A DNA stretch of 27,675 bases, from the NCBI GenBank assembly GCA_029098205.1, contig JAQXNW010000080.1:1-27675 (forward strand). Reading direction: 5' to 3'. Below the pieces are notes generated by a model that was given only the letters and a program-made list of their open reading frames with translations, did not search any database and was not told where the DNA came from. The position numbers and the translations under genes were made by a program. This document shows positions 9,318-16,510 of the stretch, piece by piece (the first letter of the stretch is position 1; every line of letters begins with the position of its first letter). The stretch is from Eubacteriales bacterium (GTDB lineage Bacteria; Bacillota; Clostridia; Peptostreptococcales; Anaerovoracaceae).

Positions 9318-9328
9318 TATGGTATAAT
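9318..9328 (+). promoter_or_regulatory. Extended -10 promoter for the ATP synthase operon
   Basis: The 11-mer TATGGTATAAT contains a perfect -10 hexamer (9323-9328) preceded by the TGn extension. No good -35 hexamer sits 17 nt upstream; the nearest TTGACC (9293-9298) is 24 nt away, which is too far. Extended -10 promoters can work without a -35. Transcription would start near 9335, leaving a leader of about 180 nt before atpB. The same 11-mer occurs before msrA. Confidence 0.65.
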
Positions 9329-9334
9329 CATATT

Positions 9335-9517
9335 TAGTTATGAAGTATCCGGCCACTTCGGATACGATCGGTGAACGGGATTTTCGAAACGAACGCCGTA
9401 TCTTTGGCGCCGGAAGTTTCCTGGGATTCGGAAGCTTCCGGAACTGCCGTATTTTCTGTATGAATGAAAGGAAAGGCTGTTTCGAAGATACCGGAAAATT
9501 CAAGACGGGAGCGAATC
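9335..9517 (+). promoter_or_regulatory. Structured 5' leader of the ATP synthase operon
   Basis: The predicted leader has three hairpins in a row: a perfect 7-bp stem GTATCCG/CGGATAC (9345-9351 with 9359-9365), a 4-bp stem CGCC/GGCG (9394-9397 with 9406-9409), and directly abutting it a 12-bp stem with one wobble pair (9410-9421 with 9430-9441, CCGGAAG on one side and CTTCCGG on the other). No U run follows the third stem, so it does not look like a plain terminator. A role in mRNA stability or translation control is possible but inferred. An ATG-initiated frame at 9340-9525 lacks a ribosome binding site and resembles no known protein. Confidence 0.4.
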
Positions 9518-10348
9518 ATGATTAATGTCAGTGAGCTGGGCGCCCGGTTTATTTTCGGGATTAAAATAGGGGGACTTACCATCCGGATCTCGGAGAGTAC
9601 ATGCTGGAGCGTCATTATCTGCGCAATCCTCTCTGTTCTTTTTATCTGGCTCGGAAGCGGGCTTGAGAAAGTTCCGAAAGGGAAACAGGTGATTGCAGAA
9701 TTTATCGTTTCGAAGGTATATGATTTTACCGAAACGAACTTAGGGAAAAAGAACATCTACTACGCGCCTTATCTGGGAACGCTGTTCATATTTATATTTA
9801 CCGCCAGTTCGTTCGGAATTTTCGGATTCCGTCCGGTAACTGCGGATTTGAATGTGACTGCGGCGCTGGCTGTGATTACATTTTTACTGATTCAGATCGA
9901 TTCGGTGCGGCGGAATGGACTTAAGGGGAGACTGCGGGATTTCGTAAGCCCGTACCCATTCATGCTGCCTATCAAAATCATTGAAAACATTACGCTTCCG
10001 GTGACGCTGGCGCTTCGTCTTTTCGGAAATATTTTCGGAGGAATGATTGTTATCGATCTCTGGATGCATTTAATGGAATTCCTGAGCTATAAGATCGTGC
10101 CGGTTCCGTTCCTCAGAGCGGTGCTGGTGCTGCCTCTGAACGGATTCTTCGATCTGTTCGAACCTGCGATTCAGACGTATATCTTTACGATCCTTACCGC
10201 GGTAAATCTCCGGAACGCGCTTGCGCCTGTTCCAAAGAAGATTAAGAAGGCGAGAAAACATCGGGACCGCGGAATGATCAATCCCGACGAAGGGGCGAAT
10301 GCGGGCGAAGGAATGGTGAAACAGCCCTTCGCGGAGCAGACAGCATAG
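9518..10348 (+). CDS. atpB: F-type ATP synthase subunit a (F0, ion channel)
   Basis: Subunit a of the membrane F0 sector forms the two half-channels that pass ions to the c-ring. With the ATG at 9518 (GGGAG upstream) the protein is 276 residues; an upstream in-frame ATG at 9464 lacks a binding site and adds a hydrophilic stretch, so it was rejected. Hydrophobic segments fall at about 28-46, 85-104, 113-127, 145-190 and 197-233. The essential stator arginine is Arg167 in LALRLFGNI. The helix-6 motif is FDLFEPAIQTYIFTILTAV, with Asp212 at the place of E. coli His245 and Gln219 at Gln252. Met176 stands where E. coli has Glu219. A hydrophilic tail of about 38 residues (238-276) is longer than usual. 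No atpI gene precedes it. Confidence 0.95.
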   Translation: MINVSELGARFIFGIKIGGLTIRISESTCWSVIICAILSVLFIWLGSGLEKVPKGKQVIAEFIVSKVYDFTETNLGKKNIYYAPYLGTLFIFIFTASSFGIFGFRPVTADLNVTAALAVITFLLIQIDSVRRNGLKGRLRDFVSPYPFMLPIKIIENITLPVTLALRLFGNIFGGMIVIDLWMHLMEFLSYKIVPVPFLRAVLVLPLNGFFDLFEPAIQTYIFTILTAVNLRNALAPVPKKIKKARKHRDRGMINPDEGANAGEGMVKQPFAEQTA

Positions 10349-10473
10349 CGGATTGTATAATACTTTTGCGGACAATAGAGAATGAGGCCTAATCCTTTGG
10401 AAGAACGCCGTATTTCTCTTTTGTTAAATATTCGAAAAAACGAAAGCTGGAGACAGCAGGAGGAACAGAACAA

Positions 10474-10698
10474 ATGGGGAATGGTATTGGTATCGGAATC
10501 GGTCTGATCATGGGACTTTGCGGATTGGGAATCGGACTGGGTCAGGGCATTGCGGTCAGCAAGGGTCTTGAGGGCATGTCCCGCCAGCCGGAGGCGGGAA
10601 GTAAAATCCAGATGCTGATGATTGTCGGACTTGCGATTATGGAAACGATCGGCGTACTCGGATTCGTTATCGCCATCATCATGAGCGCGAAGCTTTAG
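10474..10698 (+). CDS. atpE: F-type ATP synthase subunit c (proteolipid ring)
   Basis: A 74-residue hairpin of two membrane helices that oligomerises into the rotating c-ring. Helix 1 is Gly-rich (GIGIGIG..., GLGIGLGQG). The polar loop is RQPE at residues 37-40, which contacts gamma and epsilon. Helix 2 carries the ion-binding carboxylate Glu57 in IMETIG. Gln24, Glu57 and Thr58 match three ligands of Na+-type rings (Gln32, Glu65 and Ser66 of Ilyobacter), but Ile59 and Leu62 replace Thr67 and Tyr70, so the coupling ion is uncertain. The 125-nt gap from atpB is the largest inside the operon, and the AGGAGG site is strong, which fits the high copy number of c. Confidence 0.95.
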   Translation: MGNGIGIGIGLIMGLCGLGIGLGQGIAVSKGLEGMSRQPEAGSKIQMLMIVGLAIMETIGVLGFVIAIIMSAKL

Positions 10699-10717
10699 TG
10701 ACGGAGGGATTTGACTG

Positions 10718-11248
10718 GTGGAAGTAAAACTGTATCAGGGCCTTCTGGAACTGAATTGGAATTTACTTTTTTCATTGATAACGGTTCTCGTTCTCTTTCT
10801 GATCCTGTCAAAATTTTTCTTCAAGAAGGTCCGCCGGTTTATGGAAAACCGGGAGAAGGATGTGGCAAAGCAGTTTACAGATGCGGAGCAGAAGAACAAG
10901 CAGGCGGATCAGCTTCTGAAAGATTATGAAGAGAAGATGAACGGCGCAGAGGCTGAGCGTGATGAAATCCTGAAACAGGGACGTTCGGACGCGGAGAAGC
11001 AGGCGCGCGAGATTATCGACGACGCGAATCAGAAGGCGGCGGAGCGGCTCCGGAGAGCGGATGAAGAAATCGAACACGACCGTGAGATGGCTGAACGAAG
11101 CCTTAAATCGCAGATGACGGATCTGGTGAAATTGGCTACGCAGAAGGTTTTGGAAGAAAGTATGGACGACAGCCGGCAGGATGAGATCATAAACGAGGCA
11201 ATTCAGAATACCGGAGGCGATCATGAAGGATCAGGAGACGGAAACTAA
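10718..11248 (+). CDS. atpF: F-type ATP synthase subunit b (peripheral stalk)
   Basis: This 176-residue subunit b anchors the stator. A hydrophobic segment at about 15-35 (LLFSLITVLVLFLILSKFFF) is followed by a long charged helix (40-150) with regular Ala, Gln and Glu content, forming the dimeric coiled coil that contacts delta. The start is GTG at 10718, with GGAGGG at 10703-10708 as the binding site; no ATG lies suitably near. The end overlaps the start of atpH by 26 nt. The last residues are Gly- and Asp-rich, a by-product of that overlap region also holding the atpH ribosome binding site. Confidence 0.93.
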   Translation: MEVKLYQGLLELNWNLLFSLITVLVLFLILSKFFFKKVRRFMENREKDVAKQFTDAEQKNKQADQLLKDYEEKMNGAEAERDEILKQGRSDAEKQAREIIDDANQKAAERLRRADEEIEHDREMAERSLKSQMTDLVKLATQKVLEESMDDSRQDEIINEAIQNTGGDHEGSGDGN

Positions 11249-11792
11249 ATATATCCGGTTCGAGAATAAGGAAAGCATTCTCAGCAAGTTGGAGGAAGAA
11301 CGCAGTGAACTGGGGAAGCTGGAAGAGTTTCTTCGAAACAGCAATGACTTCTATAAACTGATGACGCTGCCGGACGTGGAGCTGGATGAGCGGCTTCGTT
11401 CGCTTAAGAAGATTTTCGCCGGCAGCATCAGCGATGAAGCATTGGCATTTCTCTGCGTCCTTTTTGAACAGAACGGCGTCTATGATTTTTCGCATGCGCT
11501 TCAGGATTTTCGAATGCTCCTGAATCAGGAAGATTCGATCAAGAAAGGAATCATCTATTCGGTGAAACCGCTTTCAGCCGAACAGATTCAGTCGTTCCGT
11601 GAGCAGACAGCGCGGCTTCTGAAAGAGGATGTCAGCCTTGTGAACCGGATTGACCGGAGCCTGCTGGGTGGAATCTGCATTATGGTTGATGGGAAGATGA
11701 TCGACATCTCTCTTCGGAAAAAACTGGAAGACTTGCATCTTTCTGTAGAAGAGGGGCTGCAAATTCAAGAAGGAGCATCGGAACAGAAATGA
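11223..11792 (+). CDS. atpH: F-type ATP synthase subunit delta
   Basis: Delta (OSCP equivalent) connects the b stalk to the top of the alpha/beta hexamer. The protein has 189 residues. The N-terminal six-helix region is divergent, but the C-terminal signature is clear: LLGGICIMVDGKMIDISLRKKLEDL near residues 148-172. The start lies inside the end of atpF with GGAGG six bases upstream, and the stop overlaps the atpA start (ATGA), both typical of translational coupling in this operon. Its place between atpF and atpA supports the call. Confidence 0.93.
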   Translation: MKDQETETKYIRFENKESILSKLEEERSELGKLEEFLRNSNDFYKLMTLPDVELDERLRSLKKIFAGSISDEALAFLCVLFEQNGVYDFSHALQDFRMLLNQEDSIKKGIIYSVKPLSAEQIQSFREQTARLLKEDVSLVNRIDRSLLGGICIMVDGKMIDISLRKKLEDLHLSVEEGLQIQEGASEQK

Positions 11793-13303
11793 TTAATGTT
11801 GATAAGATAACAGAACAGATTCGGAAGCAAATCGAAGAATATCATTTTGAAGTCAACATCTCCGATTTCGGCACAGTGGTCGAAGTCGGAGATGATGTTG
11901 CCTATGTGGACGGTCTTTACCACTGCATGTCCGGGGAACTCCTTGAATTTCCGGGGAAAGTATACGGCATTGCGATGAACTTGGAAGAGGATCGTGTAGG
12001 TGCTGTTATTCTTGGATCGGATGTTGGAATAAAAGAGGGCGATGTTGTACGTCCGACAGGACGGGTAACGCAGTTCCCGGTTGGAAAGGAATTTTTCGGC
12101 CGCGTTGTGAGTCCGCTTGGAAACCCGATTGACGGCAAAGGCCCGATCCGTGAATCCGCCTGGATGCCGATTGAGCGACCGGCTCCCGGCGTGCTGGACA
12201 GACGGTCTGTTTATCAGCCGCTCCAGACAGGAATTAAAGCGATCGACGCGATGGTTCCGATTGGAAAGGGACAGCGTGAGCTGATCATCGGCGACCGTCA
12301 GACCGGAAAAACCGCGATTGCGGTGGATACGATCATCAATCAGAAGGGGAAAGGCGTTTACTGCATCTATGTCGCGATCGGACAGAAAGAATCGACGGTT
12401 GCGCAGCTGATGAAAACTTTGGAGCGGTATGACGCTCTTTCCTATACATGCATCGTCGCATCGACGGCGAGTGACGCGGCGCCGCTTCAGTATATCGCGC
12501 CGTATTCGGGATGCGCTTTGGCGGAATATATGATGTACCGCGGGAAGGACGTTCTGATTATTTATGACGATCTGTCAAAGCACGCGATCGCATACCGCGA
12601 GATGTCGCTTCTTCTTCGAAGACCGCCTGGCCGTGAGGCGTATCCGGGTGATGTATTTTATCTTCACAGCCGTCTTCTGGAAAGAGCGGCGAAGCTTTCC
12701 GATGAGAAGGGCGGAGGCTCCATTACGGCGCTTCCGATGATTGAAACACAGGCGGGCGACGTATCCGCCTATATCCCAACGAATGTCATTTCGATCACGG
12801 ACGGGCAGGTATTCCTGGAATCAGAACTCTTTTTCGAGGGTCTCCGGCCGGCGGTAAACGCCGGACTTTCCGTGTCCCGTGTCGGAGGAAAAGCGCAGAT
12901 TAAGGCGATGAAAGATGTTTCGTCCAAGATCAAGCTGATTCTAGCACAGTACCGCGAACTGGAAAACTTCGCGCAGTTCGGCGCGGACATTGATGAGTCT
13001 ACGAGGCGCCGTCTGGATCAGGGGCAGCGTCTTACGGAAGTCTTGAAGCAGCCGCAGTATCATCCGATTCCAGTGGAAAATCAGGTTATGATTCTCTACG
13101 CGGCCGTAAACGACTATCTGTCGAAGGTGCCGGTGAAGGAAATCGGGAAATTCGAAAATTCTTTGTACGCGTACATGGAAAGGGAATATCCGCAGGTGGG
13201 AGACACCATACGGAGAACCGGCAAATTGGACGAGCAGACAGAGAAGTATCTGAAAGAGGGCATACTCGGATGCCTGAAGGAAGGCGGATTCGATGCCGAA
13301 TAA
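11789..13303 (+). CDS. atpA: F-type ATP synthase subunit alpha
   Basis: Alpha is the non-catalytic nucleotide-binding subunit of F1. The 504-residue length is standard. The P-loop is GDRQTGKT at residues 168-175. The family signature and arginine-finger region reads PAVNAGLSVSRVGGKAQ, and DELSKHA-type text appears as IYDDLSKHAIAYREMSLLLRRPPGREAYPGD, both diagnostic for alpha. The C-terminal helical domain is complete. The ATG overlaps the atpH stop by 4 nt, and the atpG start lies within the last codons of atpA, so alpha and its neighbours are translationally coupled. Confidence 0.98.
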   Translation: MINVDKITEQIRKQIEEYHFEVNISDFGTVVEVGDDVAYVDGLYHCMSGELLEFPGKVYGIAMNLEEDRVGAVILGSDVGIKEGDVVRPTGRVTQFPVGKEFFGRVVSPLGNPIDGKGPIRESAWMPIERPAPGVLDRRSVYQPLQTGIKAIDAMVPIGKGQRELIIGDRQTGKTAIAVDTIINQKGKGVYCIYVAIGQKESTVAQLMKTLERYDALSYTCIVASTASDAAPLQYIAPYSGCALAEYMMYRGKDVLIIYDDLSKHAIAYREMSLLLRRPPGREAYPGDVFYLHSRLLERAAKLSDEKGGGSITALPMIETQAGDVSAYIPTNVISITDGQVFLESELFFEGLRPAVNAGLSVSRVGGKAQIKAMKDVSSKIKLILAQYRELENFAQFGADIDESTRRRLDQGQRLTEVLKQPQYHPIPVENQVMILYAAVNDYLSKVPVKEIGKFENSLYAYMEREYPQVGDTIRRTGKLDEQTEKYLKEGILGCLKEGGFDAE

Positions 13304-14171
13304 ACTGCAGCAGATCAAGCGTCATATTCGTTCGGTGGAGAGCACGGAGAAGGTGACCAGCGCGATGAAGCTGGTTTCCGCCGCGAAGCTTCGGAGGGAG
13401 ATGCGGAGGTTTCATTTTACAAAGGAAAACCTGTTTGAAGTGACTAAAACACTGGGCGCGATTGCTGTTTCTAATCAGGTGGTTCCGAACCGCTGGTTCG
13501 AACGGGGAAAAGGCAAAGATCTGGTTGTTGTTTTGGGTTCCAGTCAGGGATTCTGCGGCAGCTTTAACGTATCGCTGAATAATGAAATTCGGTTCTACGA
13601 AAAAGCGCATCCGGGCTCTGCCTATTATCCGTGTGGAAGCCGTGTCGAGGATTATCTGGATGCGATGCGGTATTCGATGCCGTTCGGGATTGGAAAAAAT
13701 CCAGGTGACATGGATTATTCGGATATTGAGGAGATCGCGGATCTTTTGATTCAAGCTTTTTCAGATGGGAAATACGGAAAAGTCTGCCTGCTCACTACAT
13801 GCTATGTGAATTCCATTATGAACCGCCCGGTTTTGGATCAGCTTCTTCCGCTGGATCGGAAGGTGCTTCTTTCCAGATTCGGCGAGAAAGAGGTGCCCGA
13901 GCCGGAAGCGGAGGGCGCGGAGGAACAGGAAACCTTCGGCGCTTATGTTTTGAAACAATACATTTCCACTTTTCTCTATTGCATGCTGAAGGAATCTTTG
14001 GTCTGCGAATACAGCGCGCGGCGGACGGCGATGAATGACGCCAGCGAAAACGCGATGGCAATGATGGATAAACTTCATTTGGAATACAATCGGGAACGCC
14101 AGGAAGCGATTACGAATGAATTGATTGAAATCGTCTCCGGCGCGAATGCGCAGCAGGCCGTGAAAAATTAG
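13293..14171 (+). CDS. atpG: F-type ATP synthase subunit gamma (central rotor)
   Basis: Gamma forms the central shaft that turns inside the alpha/beta hexamer. It has 292 residues. The N-terminal helix has the family pattern (IKRHIRSVESTEKVTSAMKLVSAAKL), and the C-terminal helix ends LEYNRERQEAITNELIEIVSGANA, both highly conserved. The central Rossmann-like domain includes VVVLGSSQGFCGSFN. An acidic insert (PEPEAEGAEEQE, around residue 198-210) lies in the variable globular part. The start overlaps the end of atpA by 11 nt with GAAGGCGG upstream. Confidence 0.96.
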   Translation: MPNKLQQIKRHIRSVESTEKVTSAMKLVSAAKLRREMRRFHFTKENLFEVTKTLGAIAVSNQVVPNRWFERGKGKDLVVVLGSSQGFCGSFNVSLNNEIRFYEKAHPGSAYYPCGSRVEDYLDAMRYSMPFGIGKNPGDMDYSDIEEIADLLIQAFSDGKYGKVCLLTTCYVNSIMNRPVLDQLLPLDRKVLLSRFGEKEVPEPEAEGAEEQETFGAYVLKQYISTFLYCMLKESLVCEYSARRTAMNDASENAMAMMDKLHLEYNRERQEAITNELIEIVSGANAQQAVKN

Positions 14172-14189
14172 GAGACGGAAACAGAAGAA

Positions 14190-15602
14190 ATGAATACAGG
14201 GATCATCAGAAAAATTATCGGACCGGTGGTGGATATCCGTTTCGAATCCGTAGAGATTCCGAATATCCTGAATGCGGTCTACGCGGATTTGAAAGACCGC
14301 CGCATTGTGATGGAAGTCGAACAGCACATTGGCGCCGATGAAGTCCGGTGCATTGCGCTGTCTTCCACCGATGGTCTTCAGCGTGGCATGACGGCATATG
14401 ATACCGGTGCGCCGATCAAGACGCCGGTTGGACCGGAAGTGCTGGGACGGCTGTTTAATGTTCTGGGAGAGCCGATCGATGAAGGCGGGCCGGTGAATGC
14501 GAAGGAATACGATCCGATACACAGGAAGGCTCCGAGTTTTGAAGAGCAGGACACGAATGCTGAAATTTTTGAAACCGGAATCAAGGTCGTTGATTTAATT
14601 GCGCCCTATACTCGCGGTGGGAAGGTCGGACTGTTCGGCGGCGCCGGTGTCGGAAAAACCGTATTGATTCAGGAACTGATTAATAATATCGCGACGGAGC
14701 ATGGCGGAATTTCAGTATTCACCGGTGTTGGAGAGCGTACCCGCGAGGGAAACGATCTGTATTATGAAATGAAGGAATCAGGCGTCATCGACAAAACGGC
14801 GATGGTTTTCGGGCAGATGAATGAACCGCCGGGCGCCCGTATGCGGGTGGCTCTTACAGGTCTTACGATGGCGGAATATTTCCGTGACCGGGAGCATCAG
14901 GATGTGCTTCTGTTTATTGATAATATTTTCCGTTTCAGTCAGGCCGGGTCAGAGGTTTCGGCGCTTCTCGGAAGAATGCCTTCCGCTGTCGGATATCAGC
15001 CGACGCTGGCTACGGAAATGGGACAGCTTCAGGAACGGATTACATCCACAAAGAGCGGGTCGATCACGTCCGTACAGGCGGTATATGTTCCGGCGGATGA
15101 CCTGACGGATCCGGCGCCTTCCGCTACATTCGCGCATCTGGACGCGACGACGGTTCTTTCCCGTTCCATCTCCGAGCTTGGAATTTATCCGGCGGTGGAT
15201 CCGCTGGAATCCAGTTCCAGAATTCTTGATCCGCTGATTCTTGGTGAAGAGCATTATGAGGTTGCCCGAAGAGTCCAGGAGGTTCTTCAGAAATATAAGG
15301 AGCTTCAGGATATCATCGCGATTCTTGGAATGGATGAATTGTCCGAAGAGGATAAAAAGACGGTCGCGCGAGCGCGTCGTATCCAGCGTTTCTTCTCGCA
15401 GCCGTTCCATGTTGCGGAGCAGTTTACCGGCATGAAGGGGAAATATGTGCCTCTTTCGGAGACGATCCGGAGTTTTAAGGAGATTCTGGACGGAAAGTGC
15501 GATCAGATTCCGGAAGAGATGTTCCTGTTTGCCGGGAGCATCGATGACGTATACGAGAAATACAATCAATCGAAGAGGACGTCTTCGAGGTCGGAGGCAT
15601 AA
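14190..15602 (+). CDS. atpD: F-type ATP synthase subunit beta (catalytic)
   Basis: Beta carries the catalytic nucleotide sites of F1. It has 470 residues. The P-loop is GGAGVGKT at residues 150-157; the catalytic glutamate region reads GVGERTREGND, and the DELSEED loop is present as MDELSEEDKKTV. The family signature PAVDPLESSSRIL is also seen. An 18-nt gap separates it from atpG, and the atpC ATG follows the TAA directly. Nothing unusual is seen in the motifs. Confidence 0.98.
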   Translation: MNTGIIRKIIGPVVDIRFESVEIPNILNAVYADLKDRRIVMEVEQHIGADEVRCIALSSTDGLQRGMTAYDTGAPIKTPVGPEVLGRLFNVLGEPIDEGGPVNAKEYDPIHRKAPSFEEQDTNAEIFETGIKVVDLIAPYTRGGKVGLFGGAGVGKTVLIQELINNIATEHGGISVFTGVGERTREGNDLYYEMKESGVIDKTAMVFGQMNEPPGARMRVALTGLTMAEYFRDREHQDVLLFIDNIFRFSQAGSEVSALLGRMPSAVGYQPTLATEMGQLQERITSTKSGSITSVQAVYVPADDLTDPAPSATFAHLDATTVLSRSISELGIYPAVDPLESSSRILDPLILGEEHYEVARRVQEVLQKYKELQDIIAILGMDELSEEDKKTVARARRIQRFFSQPFHVAEQFTGMKGKYVPLSETIRSFKEILDGKCDQIPEEMFLFAGSIDDVYEKYNQSKRTSSRSEA

Positions 15603-15887
15603 ATGGAGCGAACCATACCTCTTAAAATATTGACGCCGGATCAGCTGTTTTTCAGTGGTGATGTGACGATGGTGGTCGTGCCGGAATTAAGCGGCGAAGA
15701 GGGATACCTTCCGGAGCATATGCCGATTCTGAAGATGCTTGTCCCGGGCGATGCGAAGATCTACACGGGAAAGAACGAATACCGGGTGCTTCGGATTGAC
15801 GGCGGCCATTTAACCGTCGCGGACGAAATACAGATTTTCACGCCAAAGGCCGTCTGGGAAGATGATCGCGAGGCGCAGAATGCGTAA
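15603..15887 (+). CDS. atpC: F-type ATP synthase subunit epsilon, short form lacking the C-terminal helical domain
   Basis: The 94-residue protein matches only the N-terminal beta-sandwich of epsilon (residues 1 to about 85): PLKILTPDQLFFSGDVTMVVVPE, then GYLPEHMPILKMLVPG and a closing FTPKAVW strand. Normal epsilon is about 130-140 residues, with two C-terminal helices that can extend and inhibit ATP hydrolysis; those are absent here. The stop is shared with the start of the next gene (ATGCGTAA), which looks like an intact operon junction rather than a broken end, so the short form appears genuine. It should still assemble with gamma and the c-ring. Confidence 0.92.
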   Translation: MERTIPLKILTPDQLFFSGDVTMVVVPELSGEEGYLPEHMPILKMLVPGDAKIYTGKNEYRVLRIDGGHLTVADEIQIFTPKAVWEDDREAQNA

Positions 15888-16275
15888 GAAGAACGAGAAT
15901 GCTGCGTTCTTCCGGTACAGCCGAAGCGCGCTTCGGCTTCTGCCTTTTCTGCTTGTATTTCTGAATGTTATTTTTGGAATTCTCGGATATGAAAGCCGGG
16001 AGCTTTTGCTCGGCTCGCTTCTGGGTGCTGGAATCGCGAATCTGAATCTTTTTATCCTTGCCGCTGCGATTCTCAGCCTCGGAAATCCCGGTGCGCTTTC
16101 GAAACTGCAAAGTGTGACATATTATGTCTTCCGGCTTCTTCTATATGCGGTAGGGCTTTATGCTTCCGTACGGATCGGAAAAGCGGCGCTCATCGGGTTT
16201 GGATGCGGCGTTCTTCTAATCGTTCCGGAGATTATTTTCGCGGAAATTCGAAAGCAGAGGCAGGAGAATAAGTGA
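15880..16275 (+). CDS. AtpI-like membrane protein (ATP synthase subunit I family), 3' of the operon
   Basis: This 131-residue protein has four hydrophobic segments (about residues 20-36, 42-65, 80-97 and 101-120), joined as two hairpins, with a basic N-terminus and C-terminus. The layout, the small-residue helix with GSLLGAGIANLNLFILA and the RLLLYAVGLYASVRIG segment fit the ATP synthase I family, whose members help c-ring assembly or metal-ion supply. AtpI is normally the first gene of the operon; here it is last. The ATG at 15880 was preferred over 15862 because GAGG lies six bases before it and it overlaps the atpC stop (ATGCGTAA). Family assignment is by pattern only, so a different small membrane protein remains possible. 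Confidence 0.65.
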   Translation: MRKKNENAAFFRYSRSALRLLPFLLVFLNVIFGILGYESRELLLGSLLGAGIANLNLFILAAAILSLGNPGALSKLQSVTYYVFRLLLYAVGLYASVRIGKAALIGFGCGVLLIVPEIIFAEIRKQRQENK

Positions 16276-16315
16276 ATAGATGCGGCAGATACCGATGCCG
16301 TTTGACACGAATGGA

Positions 16316-16351
16316 AATCCTGGAGGGATCTTGACCTCCGGGATTTTTTTT
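16316..16351 (+). terminator. Intrinsic terminator of the ATP synthase operon
   Basis: AATCCTGGAGG (16316-16326) pairs with CCTCCGGGATT (16335-16345) over 11 bp with one wobble, closing an 8-nt loop, and runs into a T tract to 16351. It lies 40 nt after the last gene of the operon. Confidence 0.9.
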
Positions 16352-16372
16352 AGGATCGTTTTTTTCGCAGGG

Positions 16373-16401
16373 TTGACATTTGCAATTAGTTATATTAAAC
16401 T
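16373..16401 (+). promoter_or_regulatory. Promoter of the feo iron-uptake operon
   Basis: A perfect -35 TTGACA (16373-16378) is followed after 17 nt by TAAACT (16396-16401), which matches four of six -10 positions. Transcription would start near 16408, about 100 nt before the first feoA. Confidence 0.7.
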
Positions 16402-16415
16402 TAAAAACGTTAAGT
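16399..16415. promoter_or_regulatory. Dyad overlapping the feo -10 region, candidate operator
   Basis: ACTTAA (16399-16404) and TTAAGT (16410-16415) form a perfect inverted repeat around AAACG. The dyad covers the end of the -10 box and the expected start point, where a repressor would block transcription. An imperfect second dyad, GTATATG-AAA-CATACAT, begins at its right edge (16414-16430). Ferrous uptake genes are usually under an iron-sensing repressor (Fur or DtxR family). The bases do not match a consensus I can name with certainty, so the regulator is open. Confidence 0.45.
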
Positions 16416-16445
16416 ATATGAAACATACATTTGTTACCGCTAATG

Positions 16446-16476
16446 AATGCCGTCCGGCACATTCCGGGATGGCATT
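16446..16476 (+). promoter_or_regulatory. Hairpin in the feoA leader
   Basis: AATGCC (16446-16451) pairs with GGCATT (16471-16476), and inner CCGG pairs with CCGG across a CACATT loop, with a small asymmetric bulge between the two stems. Only a short, broken T stretch follows, so it is more likely a leader structure than a terminator. Confidence 0.4.
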
Positions 16477-16510
16477 TTGAACAGAATTTTGAAAGGGCGG
16501 GAGGCGGATT

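Noticed and set aside
9340..9525. A 61-codon forward frame in the atpB leader
   Set aside because: It has no ribosome binding site, overlaps the hairpins and the atpB start, and resembles no known protein. It is mentioned only as part of the leader.
10356..10361. TATAAT between atpB and atpE as an internal promoter
   Set aside because: There is no -35 at a usable distance and the TG is one base too close for an extended -10; it may be chance in an AT-rich gap.
13086..13754. Antisense open frame of 222 codons opposite atpA/atpG
   Set aside because: Shadow of two confidently identified, overlapping genes.
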